A stretch of DNA of 64,000 nt, taken from assembly GCF_037975245.1 (NCBI RefSeq), contig NC_092571.1, forward strand, positions 8,218,501-8,282,500. The letters are read 5' to 3'. Made by a program: the position numbers and the translations under genes. Shown piece after piece: positions 23,569-36,208 of the stretch. The DNA comes from Apostichopus japonicus. Taxonomy: Eukaryota > Echinodermata > Holothuroidea > Aspidochirotida > Stichopodidae. How positions within the stretch are numbered: position 1 is the stretch's first letter; each line of letters starts with the position of its first letter. The notes beneath the pieces were generated by a model, which saw only the letters and a list, made by a program, of their open reading frames with translations, ran no database searches and was not told the origin of the DNA.

Positions 23569-24540
23569 CTGCAGGACAAAGAAAGAAAGAATTTAGTTAC
23601 GGTCAGTTTGTGGACATCAGCAAGCAGTCAAGCAAACTTTTAGGATCTTTTCATCAGGAATGACCCTAATCCTTCAGTGTCCATGCCCAGAATGCATAAA
23701 CTTCTTATAACTAATGAAGTCCAAAGCACAGTAAGGAAATGTCCAAACAAACGTAGTTCAAAGGACAGCAAGATTATCACCAGACCAGAATAGGTCTATA
23801 CTTTGCAAATGGTATATTCGGAAGGAGGAGGTGATGGGGAATGACACTGGAGGAGGGTTCGAGGGGGAGCATTGCTAAATATTGATAGGTAGATGGGGAG
23901 GTGCAAATAGAAGAGTTGAGACAGGTAAGAGAGGAGTGCAGTAAATACACTATAGTCTGGACTAAGGGCTTGTTGTTATAAAAATAACCTCTATTGTCAA
24001 ACAGAAAGAAAAAAATCTGACGTGGGAAAAATCCAACGACACATTTTTGGCGACTCACTTTTGGGTCACTCCCCCATGGTTGGCGGACCCGCCAGTGCAC
24101 GACTAGTCGACTACAATAAAATGTAAACTTATACCATAAAATTACCCACTAGATACATTATAATACAGTAGTCTACAGGAGTCCAAACGCTTTAAGCCAA
24201 GCACACTTCCCTAACATGGAGCTTGCTTTAAAGTTGACGGTGAGATTAATCACGAAAAGTGCCTTGGAATACATAAATGATGTTTTTACAGTATTTCTCT
24301 CATTACTTAAAATTTTGGCGAAGTCGCTCTTTCAGTATCTAATCGGTGCGGCCTTAGTAGACAATTGTTTTTAAATTTAGGGCAATTACATACATGTATG
24401 TAATATAATGCACAGAAATATGAAATTTTTATAATCCACTCCTGCCTGTAGTACTTGAAGCGTAAAACTTCGAGAAATGTTATTAAATATATGTAAATCT
24501 TCATCACATTCTAAGTAATTTCGAAGGTACGTCACAGTAG

Positions 24541-24753
24541 GCAATGCAGCATTCTTAATTCGTATCGATGATATTTGAAAGGAGAAATAATTAATATTTT
24601 CTTCTAAGAAATTTCGGACTGGTTCCACTTTGCTGACGCCAATTTTAATGCAGCATTCTTAATTTGTATCGATGATATTTGAAAAAAGAAATAATTAATT
24701 TTTTCATTCTAAGAAATGTCGGACTGGTTCCACTTTGCCGGCGCCAATTATCA
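24541..24753. repeat. Tandem duplication, about 106 bp, two copies
   Basis: The segment from ATGCAGCATTCTTAATTCGT to TTTGCTGACGCCAATT is followed directly by a second copy with a few substitutions (for example TTCGT to TTTGT, TTTGCTG to TTTGCCG). Confidence 0.85.
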
Positions 24754-27700
24754 TGGACGCCAATTTGAAGATTATGATCGTCACACATATGTACGGTTAT
24801 GTACAGTAATTGAACCATCAAAACTACCTGCATTGTACATCATGAAACAAAGAGATCTAAACACAACTCTCCATATGGTGCTTTTCACTCGGACTTAATA
24901 ATGCAAAATCAGCTGGTTTTACATGTAACTGTACAGCACAGTCAACATCTGCTGTACATATACCACACAACAACACAGTATACTGCTACAGTATGTTCAC
25001 TTATCAAATCTGCAATACTGTTTGTACACAGTACAATCACTCCACAGACTCTGGACACATTATAATAAACAACCAGCATTTCATATTAATTGATACATGC
25101 CAGACATCTTACCAGCCACTATCACACACACACACATATCAACAACAAAAAAATACATATCTGAGCTTCCTAGCCTTTTGTTATGTACCCACAAGTTTAA
25201 AAAAAAAACTTTAACACAGCCATGAGGCTGTGTGTTGAGAGTCCAATGGTTTTTTCTTAATCCAGTACACACAGAGGCAACTTTGAACTTGTACAGAAGG
25301 GAAGGTAAACAATACACTGGTGATAATGTCTCGTACAAATAATATACCTCTGTGGCTGCATTACCACGTAGCAGTTTGTATACCAATGCATATCTCCAAC
25401 AGTTAATCAGTGGCCTGGATCTGCAGTAACTACACACGTGCATTGATTCGTAGTATTCTGATACCACATGGTTTGTACAGGTAGGCACAGCTCACGTTCT
25501 GCGATGCAAGTCTGTACCCGAGATCAGGCCCGGAAAAACTTGCAGAAATATCCGTGGACGATGTTTTGCTAGAGCGGCCAATCTCTCGCTGTATAGTTGG
25601 CAAAGTGAACAACCCAGCAGTTCTGATAATTCTTGATTTTTAAATACCTCTGGGCTTTTTTCTGAATTCTGTATTAACATTTTCTTTCTATGTTATTTTT
25701 ACCTATTGATTTTCTTGCCCAGTGGTGAATCCTGTGAGAGCTATGTATTTCCTGTTAACCTGGCTCGCGAGGTTTCACAACCCTGCCCTTGATCTATTCA
25801 CTTCCTGTTTCGGATACATATAAAATAAACAATAACTTACATTGTATTATAACTTGAAGAGGCTCCCAAAAGCATAAAACATCACTTTATGTTACTTTCT
25901 CTGGTAAATGTTAACAAAGAATTTCTCCGGTAAAGTACAGGACTGCAAACACACGGATTAAGACACAGTAAGCGAGAATTTTTTCCATTATGAGTGGCTT
26001 GAATAATTCTAGGTGGTTTGGTTCTATCAAATTTTCGGTATTTGAATAAAATTTTGTTTTGGCACACAGTTTACACTGTCCTACACCTACAGTAGGACAC
26101 TTTCCTTGTCAGGCCTCAAAATTCAGGACACTTAAATTTACAAGATTCAATTTCTCCATTTGCCATTAGCAAGAGAAAACAAGGGGGGGGAGGCACTTGC
26201 ACTTTTCTGCCAGTGTGAAATGAGTGTTTAGTATTACAAGTTACAACAAGGAAAATGCAAGAAGGAATTTGATTTTAATCAGTACATTACCATTTTTGGG
26301 GCTAAAATTATGAAATTTGTTGGTGCTGTAACAATATGTGTCACAACAGAATCTATTATCGAAAGGCAGCAAGGTAATCTGGGCACAACAGTAACTTAAT
26401 CACTCAGTGAGAAAAAATACTGGTTCGAGCAGGGCGCCAGATGGAATGGAAGTCTCCCTGGGCAGTCAATTTCCCATTTATCCAGCTGTCAGCAATTCAT
26501 GTGCAATGCCAGATTGGTAGTGTGTTTAACCTTACCGCATCAAGGGTCCCGATACCCCGATGAGTGCAAAGAGTGTGGACCTGTTTTGCTTTCGCAGGCT
26601 GGTTTTAAATGTTTTGTGGGCCAGATATTGCCCGCAGACCATCTGTTGATATTAACTCCTGACATAGTTTGTCCAAAGTAAGAAGACAGCTATCTAGGTT
26701 TTTCAATTATAAATGGCTAACTTAACTGGTTATCCTGGTCCTGTGTGTAAGAGACTAACATGACAGGGACACCGAGAATATCCTACTGTAAGGCTTCAAG
26801 AAATTGATCAACGTCGATGGTGCTTGTTATAGGGAGTTGGGATCCTTAATTTTTTTTATGAAAAAGCTGTTATTTCCCTTAATAAAAGTGTCTCGACCAA
26901 TGACACAAAATGCCACACTGCCTTTCTGTTGGTACCTACAATATTGAACTGTATACTATTTACTCCAAGTGTTAAAAAGTAAAGAAACTTGTTATCCAAA
27001 ATTCCAAAATCCAGGAGCAGGTAAAAGTATCAAAATGTTTGCAAACCCTATGCAATGAGCAACCTTGGGGCACCCAAATTTTTTGTTCTTGGTTTTGGTA
27101 CATATTGCACTTTCTATTAAGGTTTTACAGAATTAAATTGTTAAAAGTAGACGTTTTCATTCATTTTTGGGGGGACGTTGAACAGGAAAATTTATAAATA
27201 ACTTCTTTTCAGAATGCCTTTTGTGGGCTCATAATTGTTCAAGGTCTCTATGGTTTATTACACCAGTCAAGGCATACTAAAGCTATTCATTAAGTTTGGA
27301 GGGCTTGAAAACTTCAATAGAACAATTTGCAATAAATATCTAATAATTTTGACCACCCCACAACTACAAAAAATTAAGTTCTGGCTGTCACCCAAAGCTG
27401 TTTCTCTACTACACATGTAGCTACTGTACGGGATAAGCGTCCACAATTGTCACACACAAATTACAAGCTACAAAAGAATCCAAAATTATTGCGGACCTAG
27501 AAGTGGTAATAACAATAACATTGCCAAAAAGTCTATGAGAGTATGAAAACTCATGGGCAAATCTACAATCACATTATAATAGCACCTCAAAGTTCCTTTC
27601 TGCATGACACTGCAAACATGCACAAAAACACCTATTTTGACAGCTCTGTATCTTCTCTTGGGGGAGGGGGAGGGGAAGGGGGAGGGTGAAGGGGGAGGCG

Positions 27701-30641
27701 GGAGGTCCAATATGTATCACAAATATGTCTGAATTATTTGCCACATTTTACACAGAGTGAGGAGGGAGAATGTACCGTCAAGCTACTGTAGCTAAAGTTC
27801 TGTGATAACAAATAAAGCTTTATCAGTCTTTAAATAGTACTTAGGAAATATAATTTCCAAAGTGAAAGGGGTTGGACTATTTGGGGTCAAATGTGTTTAC
27901 ACTATTTATCAGTTACTTTTTATTTGCTCAATTCATAGAGTAAAGAGCACCTCATTGTTTGCTATCAGAATTCGAAAGGAAGAAAGAAAGAAAGAAGGTC
28001 GATCCAGTCAGGATATATGCAGTACTTGTAACGGATTGCAGAAGGTGAGTAAGACAAATATACTAGACCAGTTAGAATGGAATTCGAACCAGTATGACCC
28101 AGGGACTACAAAGTCTAGGGACTTTTATGTTGTAAGTCCTGTACAGTAGGTTGTAGAAATTGCCAAGGCAAGGCTACCCTACCTTCCAACATATTAAAAC
28201 AGAAACATAGAAAACAGAAAGCATTAATTTCTACAAATAGCTCGTGAGGAGTAACAAGGGACCTGACAGCTTTTGTCTGTAATAAGGAGGGAGGAGGGGA
28301 GAAGTACCTGCACATTGGAATTCCTGAAACCGCTACACATACCCGGGCTGCTAGTTGACGGGTCACCTGGGAATCTAAATACACCCCTGAAAATACAGCT
28401 TATTAATGAGAATACTCATGGAGCCAGAGTAACTTACCAGATGTTTTAGAAATTGATGGAACAACGTGGTGAAAACCAAGCGATTACAGGATGGGTGCAG
28501 ATTTAGCATGTATTCCACCAGATAAACAAAACTGCACCAAAACACACTCCTAGAAACTTATAGTTGCTTTGGGTGGTAGAATGAGATGCGAGGGGTTATT
28601 GACCACCTGGGGGGGGGGGGGTCACTGAGGGTGTACTGTGCTGATACTCTAGACACAGGAGAGAGAGAGCGATGAGGCTGTGGGGCAACGGGTAGGCTAA
28701 GAAGCAAGGCAATTCCTTCTTCCCCTCATGAAACTCAACAGGTCGGACAGCACTGGAAGTGTCTTAAACCTACATGCACACATACATATGTGCATATTAT
28801 CATCCCGGTGTGACCTGGTTGTGCCCCCCTCCCCACCCCCATCTCCTTGCCATTATCTCACCATAGGGCGTACAGATCTCCAACTGCATCCTCGTTGCAT
28901 CCTCCCTCATATTTCCTTGCACTTTATCACTGGCTTTTTGTTTTGTATTCCAAACAGACTATTGTTGTACAATAAAATAACTTGCAAACTTTCTGGCTTA
29001 CAAGTCTCAAACACTGCTGCCTTGAAGCTTGCTGAAGACCCCCTGCAAATTCTCAGTTTTCTATTTGACCTGCCATACCACCACCCCACCCCCCAACCCT
29101 TTCTACCCCATCAAAATATCCCCATTCTGAAGCACCCTCTGCTCCAGCTACAAAAAACTGACTTGAACTAGCACACACTGTACACTATAGCAGGTCTACT
29201 ATGCTCCTGAAAAAAAATCAATCGCCCGACTATAGGAAATGTTAAGTTTAAAAACAAATATATTGATCGAGTCTCTCCTTGGCTATAGTCTCCTTAACAA
29301 TGGTACAATCACTCCTGGCAAAAATACACAATAATGTCATGCCCTCTTTGGTCATGAACCCTAACAAACATTTGCCAAATAACTTCACACCAATCAGGGT
29401 TGTGAGAGACAGAATTCTCTCCTTCTGTAAACAGTTGACTGGGGCAAACTTTTATTGGTCGTCCTTGGAGACAACCATATTTCTGTTCAGACAAGTCAGG
29501 TCAGCTGTGGAGGTTCGTTCAAAGTGTGCTACAGTGCCAGATCTTATGTCAAAATTCAGGTTGAATTGTAAGAAGAAGAAGAAAACCACCAGATAGGTAA
29601 AATGATAAATTGGTATTAGCCTCCATCTTTTTTTGGAGATACTGTGGACAACCCACATTCGCCTTTTTGGACAACCAAAGGTTAAAGGGCCCCTGGTTGT
29701 CCAAGAGACAACCAGAAAAGATCCTTTTGAAATTTTCCCTGCAGCATTATCACAAAGAAATTAACCAGAGAAACATTCTGTATTACTTTCTATGGTTGTA
29801 GGATGTGACCATATCTGTAAATGTCTTCAAGGGATGGTTGGGAAATGTTGGTAGAATCAAGCATCTAGCCATTAATTTCTGCTTTAAAGGAGCAGTAAAC
29901 CCGACTTCATCTACCTGATATGAAATTTAAGCATCATGAACAACCCCCTCCCAACAACCTTCCCCCTACCCCTACCTATCCCATTCCAGCCAATCTCACT
30001 TTCAGGAGAATCACATTTACAATTATCATAAACCTTTAATATGACAGACATGAAAAAAATCTCCATTTTGGGTGTTTTAAAGTTTTGCCCGGGGAGGGTG
30101 GGGGGAGGGGGGGGTCTGACATTTTGTAAATTTACGTACAGTACTGCCGCAGAATTTCTCCACTGATATTTTAATTGATCAAACTAGGATGCCATCCAAA
30201 TATTGTTCAATTCCAAAACGTTTATTGCCTAGACTCAGACACATTTTTTTCCCTCTCTATTCAAAGAATTTAGGTTGAAATTTACTTCTTTGTTTTCAAT
30301 TCTTGAAATCTTATCTCTAGCTATTCTAGGTGTCGACTGCATTGTCAGTTGGAGTTTTCATACATCACATACGGTGTGTGAAAAGACCAACAAACTCAAA
30401 GATGCAAAATCCGATTCAGAAAAACAGAAGAAAGATTGTCTTTTGCAACCTTGAGTGTGATTTTATTGGTTCTTGCCCCAGTGTAGACCTGTGCAAACAA
30501 ACACCATGTTTGGAAAGAATGACTTTTCTCCAACTGTACCATTCAAATGGGTAGTAGTGTAAATGAATCACTGGCATTTCTTTCTGATTTGGATTTTTTT
30601 TTTTTTATCATAAACAAAATTCTGAAAAAGCAAATGAAATT

Positions 30642-30713
30642 TTCGGCTAGCACCAGGATTTGAACCAGTGACTTCAGTACATGTTAGCTACAAACTGAGC
30701 CATCCAGCCCTTG
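30642..30713 (-). mobile_element. tRNA-like element (SINE head or tRNA pseudogene)
   Basis: The minus strand reads GGGCTGGATGGCTCAG, then TTTGTAGC, and ends with a B-box-like CTGGTTCAAATCC and GGTGCTAGCC. The order and spacing fit A and B boxes of a tRNA-derived sequence, but the acceptor stem pairs only partly, so it is probably the head of a SINE or a decayed tRNA. Confidence 0.5.
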
Positions 30714-30999
30714 GTTGGTACGTAGCAATCCCAAAATAGTAATTCCGTGCTGCTACTGGTTGCATACTTGTAAAGTTTTTGACTTTTTAACTTATTTTTA
30801 AAGGAATTTGAATATGCAAGCTGATAACCTACATTGCGATGGGATTTCAAGTATCAAAGAACATCAAAATCTTTACCGAAAACAACTCTGAAATAGCTGT
30901 CTAGAAAAAGAATATCAGCTGCATCATAAAAAATTAATAAAATATAAAGACTATTAATAAAAAAATAGGTAAAAAAGAAAAAAGGTTTTCTGTACTTAC

Positions 31000-31100
31000 C
31001 AATTTTATCTGGTTCCTGTAGTGAATCTCCAAATTCTAGCTCATTGGGTAAGTTCATTCCATCTGGGACAACTTCCATGCTCCCATGACATAGATGAGGC
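31000..31100 (-). CDS. PRDM2: PRDM2 exon a: N-terminus before PR domain
   Basis: Acceptor TTATGTTCAG (AG at 31102-31101), donor ATTG|GTAAGT (GT at 30999-30998), ending in phase 1. It reads HGSMEVVPDGMNLPNELEF then GDSLQEPDKIG, which aligns with the human LPEEVRLFPSAVDKTRIG that leads into the PR domain. The first ATG in the exon is at 31078-31076. Seven codons precede it in frame without a stop, so translation may begin in an unseen upstream exon; a second in-frame ATG follows six codons later. Confidence 0.8.
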
Positions 31101-33517
31101 CTGAACATAAATAACAAAACAGAGAAAAATTCTTCCACTAAAATCTTGATTTCAAACATTCTCCTTTTAATTTTGCCTGTTTTATATAATAATGATATCA
31201 TCTTTAAAAAAAAAAACGTTTTTCAGGAAAAACATTTGAAATTACCATCACTTAACCAAAGAGGATCAGCTCGATATGCAAGGTTATTGACTGAGAGAGT
31301 TTATAAAGAATAATTCACGGCCTGCTGGGCGCTGGCGATGTGATGACATTTTTTAAGTGTGACTTGATCACATCTTCAGAGTACAGTAGCTAAAGAAGAA
31401 ATCCTCAAAAAATTAGAATCATTAAGACCCAAAGAGCTTTAAATAATATATACATCAATATCTATATTATACATCAATATCTCTGTGAGTTATTTATCAT
31501 TCGCATCTCCATTACATCCATGGATTAGTTACGAATGGTTACATAGTGTGATTATATTACTGTAACTGATAGCATCGTACAGGGTAAATATTTAAATGGG
31601 TTTTTCCCCCTCTGGTTGGTCCGTCAGACATCCAGGTCTTGGTTCGTCTGAACTGCAAATTTGGTTGCCCGAAAAAAGACAAAAAAAATGTAGCAAACTT
31701 ACAAAGAGCCGATTCTTTGTACACTGTTGAAGGGATGCTATGTCAGTTCTGGTGATTAGAATCAGCTTTAGGCAAATTATAGTATGCTATAATTGCTAGA
31801 AGTTTTCAAAAAGTACTTTCCTGGAGGTCTTTTTCTCTCCAAATTATTCTCAGACATTTTTAGAAGGAACACACAAGATGACTGAATGTCCCTGTGAGGA
31901 AAATTTCCTTGAAGGTTGTAATAAAAACAGTTTAAGAATTTTGACCATAGGTGACCATATTTGAATATCTAGCATATTTGGGGCCAAATACAGCATACCT
32001 TTAAACTCAACTTTCAGGTGGATCATAAAGGTAAAGCACTATTTTTTTTTTCAGGAAATCTCTAAAAGTGATTGAGGAAATATACAAATGATCAGTTTAA
32101 CTATTTTTTTTTGGGGGGGGGGGGCCAGTGTAATCTGAAATTTGATGGAAACAACTAGCCATCTGTCAGAAATTCTGATTTTACTGATTTTGGTTGTCTA
32201 TACAGTGTACATGTATATATTGTTAGTCTTGATAGACCATTTAAAAGTTGCCCCAGTCTTGATATGTTTAACACCAACACCAAACCTGTTTGGTAACATT
32301 ACTGTGCTAATGAACTTAGAGTTTGCTTTCAAAAAGCAATTAACTGAATTGGCAACATATGTACAGTATATCTGACACCAACATCAATACATTTTGGTAA
32401 CATAACTTAAAAATCGCAATTATGACACAAACAATGTCAACAAATGAAAATCACAGGGACCCATTTTACACTGTTATTAGATAAGCATATTAAAAAAAAA
32501 AAATTACAAAATATAAATTATAAAAATATAAATTATAAAATATAATTTAAAAAAATTATCAAAATGGTTTACTTAAGTACTGTATATAACCAATATCTGT
32601 AGTTAGTGTACAATATGTGTCGTTACAAAGCATGGTACAATAGTGATGTTTTCAACATGTGAAAAGGTCACCACACAACTATCAAAGAAAAGTTACTGGC
32701 ATGGGATGTGCTTACTCAACCAAAGCGAGAGATCCCAACAGTATATATGCATTTATGCACAGAGTGCAACTTAGTTACGTTTGTTCCTAATACAATGGTA
32801 CTATACAGTTTGTTTGTCAGACTGGTTCAAGATGTCCTGTTTGTCCTTAACCAGTTACAATTGAAGGTAACTGAACCCACTACTGTACATGGACTCTTTC
32901 CTTAATTAGAACCACCAAAACAATTCGAAAGCAGGGAATTAACATCTGTCCCCTCTGTTCGGATTAATACCCTAAGAAGTGGAGGGGAAGGCGGGGGGGG
33001 GGAGGGGTTGGTTGCAGAATCTTTTGATCTTCAACTTAACATCTCATCTAATGACATATATATTTGCAAATTTAAGGTACAAGACATTCAGATTTCCTTG
33101 AATGTATTCATCTATGTACGCACAACTGGAGTGATAAAAAAAAGTAAGAGAAGGGTCGCAGACTATTTATAACGAAAGGTTGGTTTCCGACCAAGGCAAC
33201 TCAGAGCTTAAATCATCTCCCATATCACTACATGGACACAGCAGAGTAGGCGAAGCATGGTTGTAAGTAGACCTACATGCAACTTAGTACAGTACCTGCT
33301 GACAGGTTATAAATTAAATAATTAGTGTCCAACAGTCTGTGTCAAAGTTAGCCATTGCGAAAGCTCTGAAACATGTCTATTATACTATACTGTACTAACT
33401 ATGGTTTCTGTGTACTAAAACTGCTATGTTTACATACAGTCTTTATCCCTCGTTTTTAGCAATTTGCTAATTTCGTGGACCATTCTTGCCATGCGATTAA
33501 TCTAATAGTACTCTATG

Positions 33518-33789
33518 CTGTGCTCAAAGACGCATAAATTATGATGAAAAGCAAATGCTATCTCTATAATTTTATTACAAACTGTAGCAGTACCAGATGG
33601 ACCGTGGAAGTGCACTGTATGTAGTGTACAGTACGTATACCAGTTCACATGTGCTGTGCTCAAAGACGCATAAATTATGATGAAAAGCAAATGCTATCTC
33701 TATAATTTTATTACAAACTGTAGCAGTACCAGATGGACCGTGGAAGTGCACTGTATGTAGTGTACAGTACGTATACCAGTTCACATGTG
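33518..33789. repeat. Exact 136-bp tandem duplication
   Basis: The unit beginning CTGTGCTCAAAGACGCATAA and ending CCAGTTCACATGTG occurs twice in direct succession with no difference that I can see, so the event is recent or the copies are being homogenised. Confidence 0.92.
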
Positions 33790-35941
33790 CACAGTTTATG
33801 TACCAGTATATACATATATCATAACACTTATAATACGATTGATTGATAATTTAACGAATTTCCTCTCCTCGCCTGATAACTTTACAGAAGTACTAGGTTC
33901 CTCTTTAAACAGTAAACCAAACTGCTACTTGAAAACTTTGCACCTATTTTGAGCTCACCCCCATGCAGGTGGGTACTTTGCATAATTTAAGCTTTTATGT
34001 GAGGAGTCTGAAGCACTCATTTCCTCAACCAACAACTTTCTACAGTAACTATTGTACTGTAGAGTGAAATGTCTCACCAGTGCAAGAATGCTAGCTGAGA
34101 TTTAACTCGAGAGTAACTGAACATCTGGTGTACACATCATTAAGAAGTAACCCTGACAAAACAAGTACGTAAATAAAAAAAAATACCAACAAATCCTTCT
34201 AACACCAACACTGCTATCATAAAACCTAGAGACTATTTGGACACACTGGGGTTGTTCTAAGCATCGAGGATAAATTTTGAGTGGACATAATAAAGCTCTA
34301 ACAACATTGGTCTCGATATGTTTCACCTTCCAGGGTGACTTTTTCACGGAAAACCACATCAACCGTTGCCCTATAGACTCCCACCAGATATCATTACTAT
34401 CTTTATGTTACTTCTGAAACAATTATTCATACTTTTTTAAAAGATCTGATTACACGGTCATGTTATTTCGACATATTTTTGAAAATTTGTACTCCAATGG
34501 CTGCATGATCTTAGAACCATGTGTAGTTAGGCTACAAACTCTAAATTCACTGTGCCACAATTCTCTGCAGTATGTGTGATCAGCAGTTTCGTGTTAAGTG
34601 CTACTGATGGTATGTACCTGGTATATAAAGGTACCGTATATATTGCTAAATTACAGTAAATAATTATAGAGTGATGTCAACAGGAGTACTGCTGCAGCTA
34701 CTAATACTGTCAATATAATAATAAAGTAGCTTACTACAGTACAAGTGGCCAACCCTCCACCCCCCCCCTCATAAAAAAATATATATTAAAATAATAATGC
34801 AAATAATTAAAAATTGTAAATATTGGGAAAAGCTGGAAGCCGGCTTTGCATACATTCAGGAGGATTAAAATGGCTGGTTGACTGAATCTTTCAATTGTCT
34901 TGCAACAAACATTAATAATGCCTGTGATATTTTGTAAGGGATTAGCAGGCATGAAAGATGTTAATCCTGCAATTTGCTATAAAGGCGGTTGTCAGTCAAA
35001 TGAGATTAAGTTGTGAAGACTACTGTGAATGCATTCATGCATAATCAATGAATTTTACAGACTCACAGTGAATTCCCAATAAAGCTAACATGGGTGGAAA
35101 ACACGCTGCATGCACAAACAGCAGCCTATAGGGATTTCTGTACACTGTGTAGAATGATATAAATCATATGTGAGCTCTGTTTATTCCCCAAGTTAAACTT
35201 TCAACCATGCTACAAAATGGGCAGGCCTATAAAATCACCTCTTTTAATTTGCTTCATGAACTAAAATGATCACGCGGAACATTTAAAAGACGTATGAAAA
35301 TATTCGGCAATGCTGTGTCCAAAGTGCGATCAATATTTGTTAAGGTTAGGCCTTAAATGGTTTTCATTGCACTGTGAGATGTTGCCAGCTAGCACAGGCC
35401 CTATCATGTGCAATTGTCTCCAAATTCCACTTCACTTTCACCAAGAACCCTTCATTTTAGTTGATTTGTTTTTGTTTTTTTATCAAAACTGATGTATTGT
35501 GTTACATAGTGCACCGTTATTGTCATGGCCGCTGGGGATCCAATTTAACTTTCAGGAACTAAGCAATGCAAACTAGACATAAATTGTGTCCTCTGACTCT
35601 TTGCAACTAGCCTACATGTAACTGTAAGCCTATATGTGTCTCAATGGTCTATCATGGCAGTAACTTAAACTTCCTTGGATGCAAACTTAGCTTTATTTTG
35701 GCTTTGTTTCTGGAAATCCATTGAATTCCTGACTGGCTGATGCAACAGACGGATCAACTTGTGTTCCTCACACTTGAGATACAGTTAACGATAAGCCTAA
35801 CTGATGGAAAATCTGGATAGGCTAATACTAAATCTAAGTCAAGCACACGTAGAAATATTAAACGCCTATTGTAGCCTATAATGTTACCGGACAATCACAA
35901 CATCGCTCTGGGTGAAATACAAGCATAGTTACCAGCCTAGA

Positions 35942-36208
35942 ATTTTACAACAATAATTTTGCATCCCTACGTCTAAAATGCACCTTAGATACTAAATTCT
36001 TAATGTCTACCAACACTGATAAATGTTTCAAATACCATGATTGCAGTTCTCGCAAACGTTCGATACACAGTGAAACCTTATCAAAACGAGGAAGTTCGTA
36101 AATTTCCGTGATCCTGTTATGAGCGCTGCACGATTGCAATTTACTGCACACTGCAGTTTTGGGAATCTCTTTGGGAGACTCCAAAACTCCAACGTTCCCT
36201 GAATTTCG
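35942..36208 (-). other. Unrecognised open frame without ATG start
   Basis: The minus-strand frame is open from a stop near 36211 to TAA just below 35945. It reads in part ESPKEIPKTAVCSKLQSC and ERLRELQSWYLKHLSVLVDI. Composition looks protein-like (amphipathic, Leu/Arg/Lys-rich), but there is no ATG, only a weak acceptor-like ATTCAG near 36200, and I recognise no family. It could be a terminal exon of an unknown gene or chance. Confidence 0.15.

Larger units (their letters stand above)
23569..30999. other. PRDM2 intron between exons a and b
   Basis: 7.4 kb, AT-rich with scattered poly-G and purine-rich runs (for example 27660-27706 and 30090-30115). It holds a 106-bp tandem duplication at 24541-24753 and a tRNA-like element at 30642-30713. 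The frames inside have no recognisable domains. Confidence 0.55.
17153..31100 (-). other. PRDM2: PRDM2 (RIZ) homologue, gene span
   Basis: Five exons with consistent phases (1, 0, 0, 1) give one open frame of 1474 codons from the first ATG of the first recognised exon. In vertebrates PRDM2 is a nuclear zinc-finger protein with an N-terminal PR/SET domain linked to histone H3K9 methylation and transcriptional repression. Here the PR domain is residues 27-130, followed by ten C2H2/C2HC fingers and a PLDLT motif at 953-957. The blocks YKCEFC, YVCSLCKQEFAY and RPQNFTDPTKA are near-identical to remembered PRDM2 (FKCEFC, FVCSVCKKEFAF, RPQNFTDPSKA). An upstream non-coding or short coding exon is likely but was not found. 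Confidence 0.9.

Noticed and set aside
25430-25680. Possible extra PRDM2 exon or alternative promoter exon
   Set aside because: Slightly GC-richer with open minus-strand frames, but no similarity to PRDM2, no good splice pair in frame, and the flanking exons already join in the right phase.
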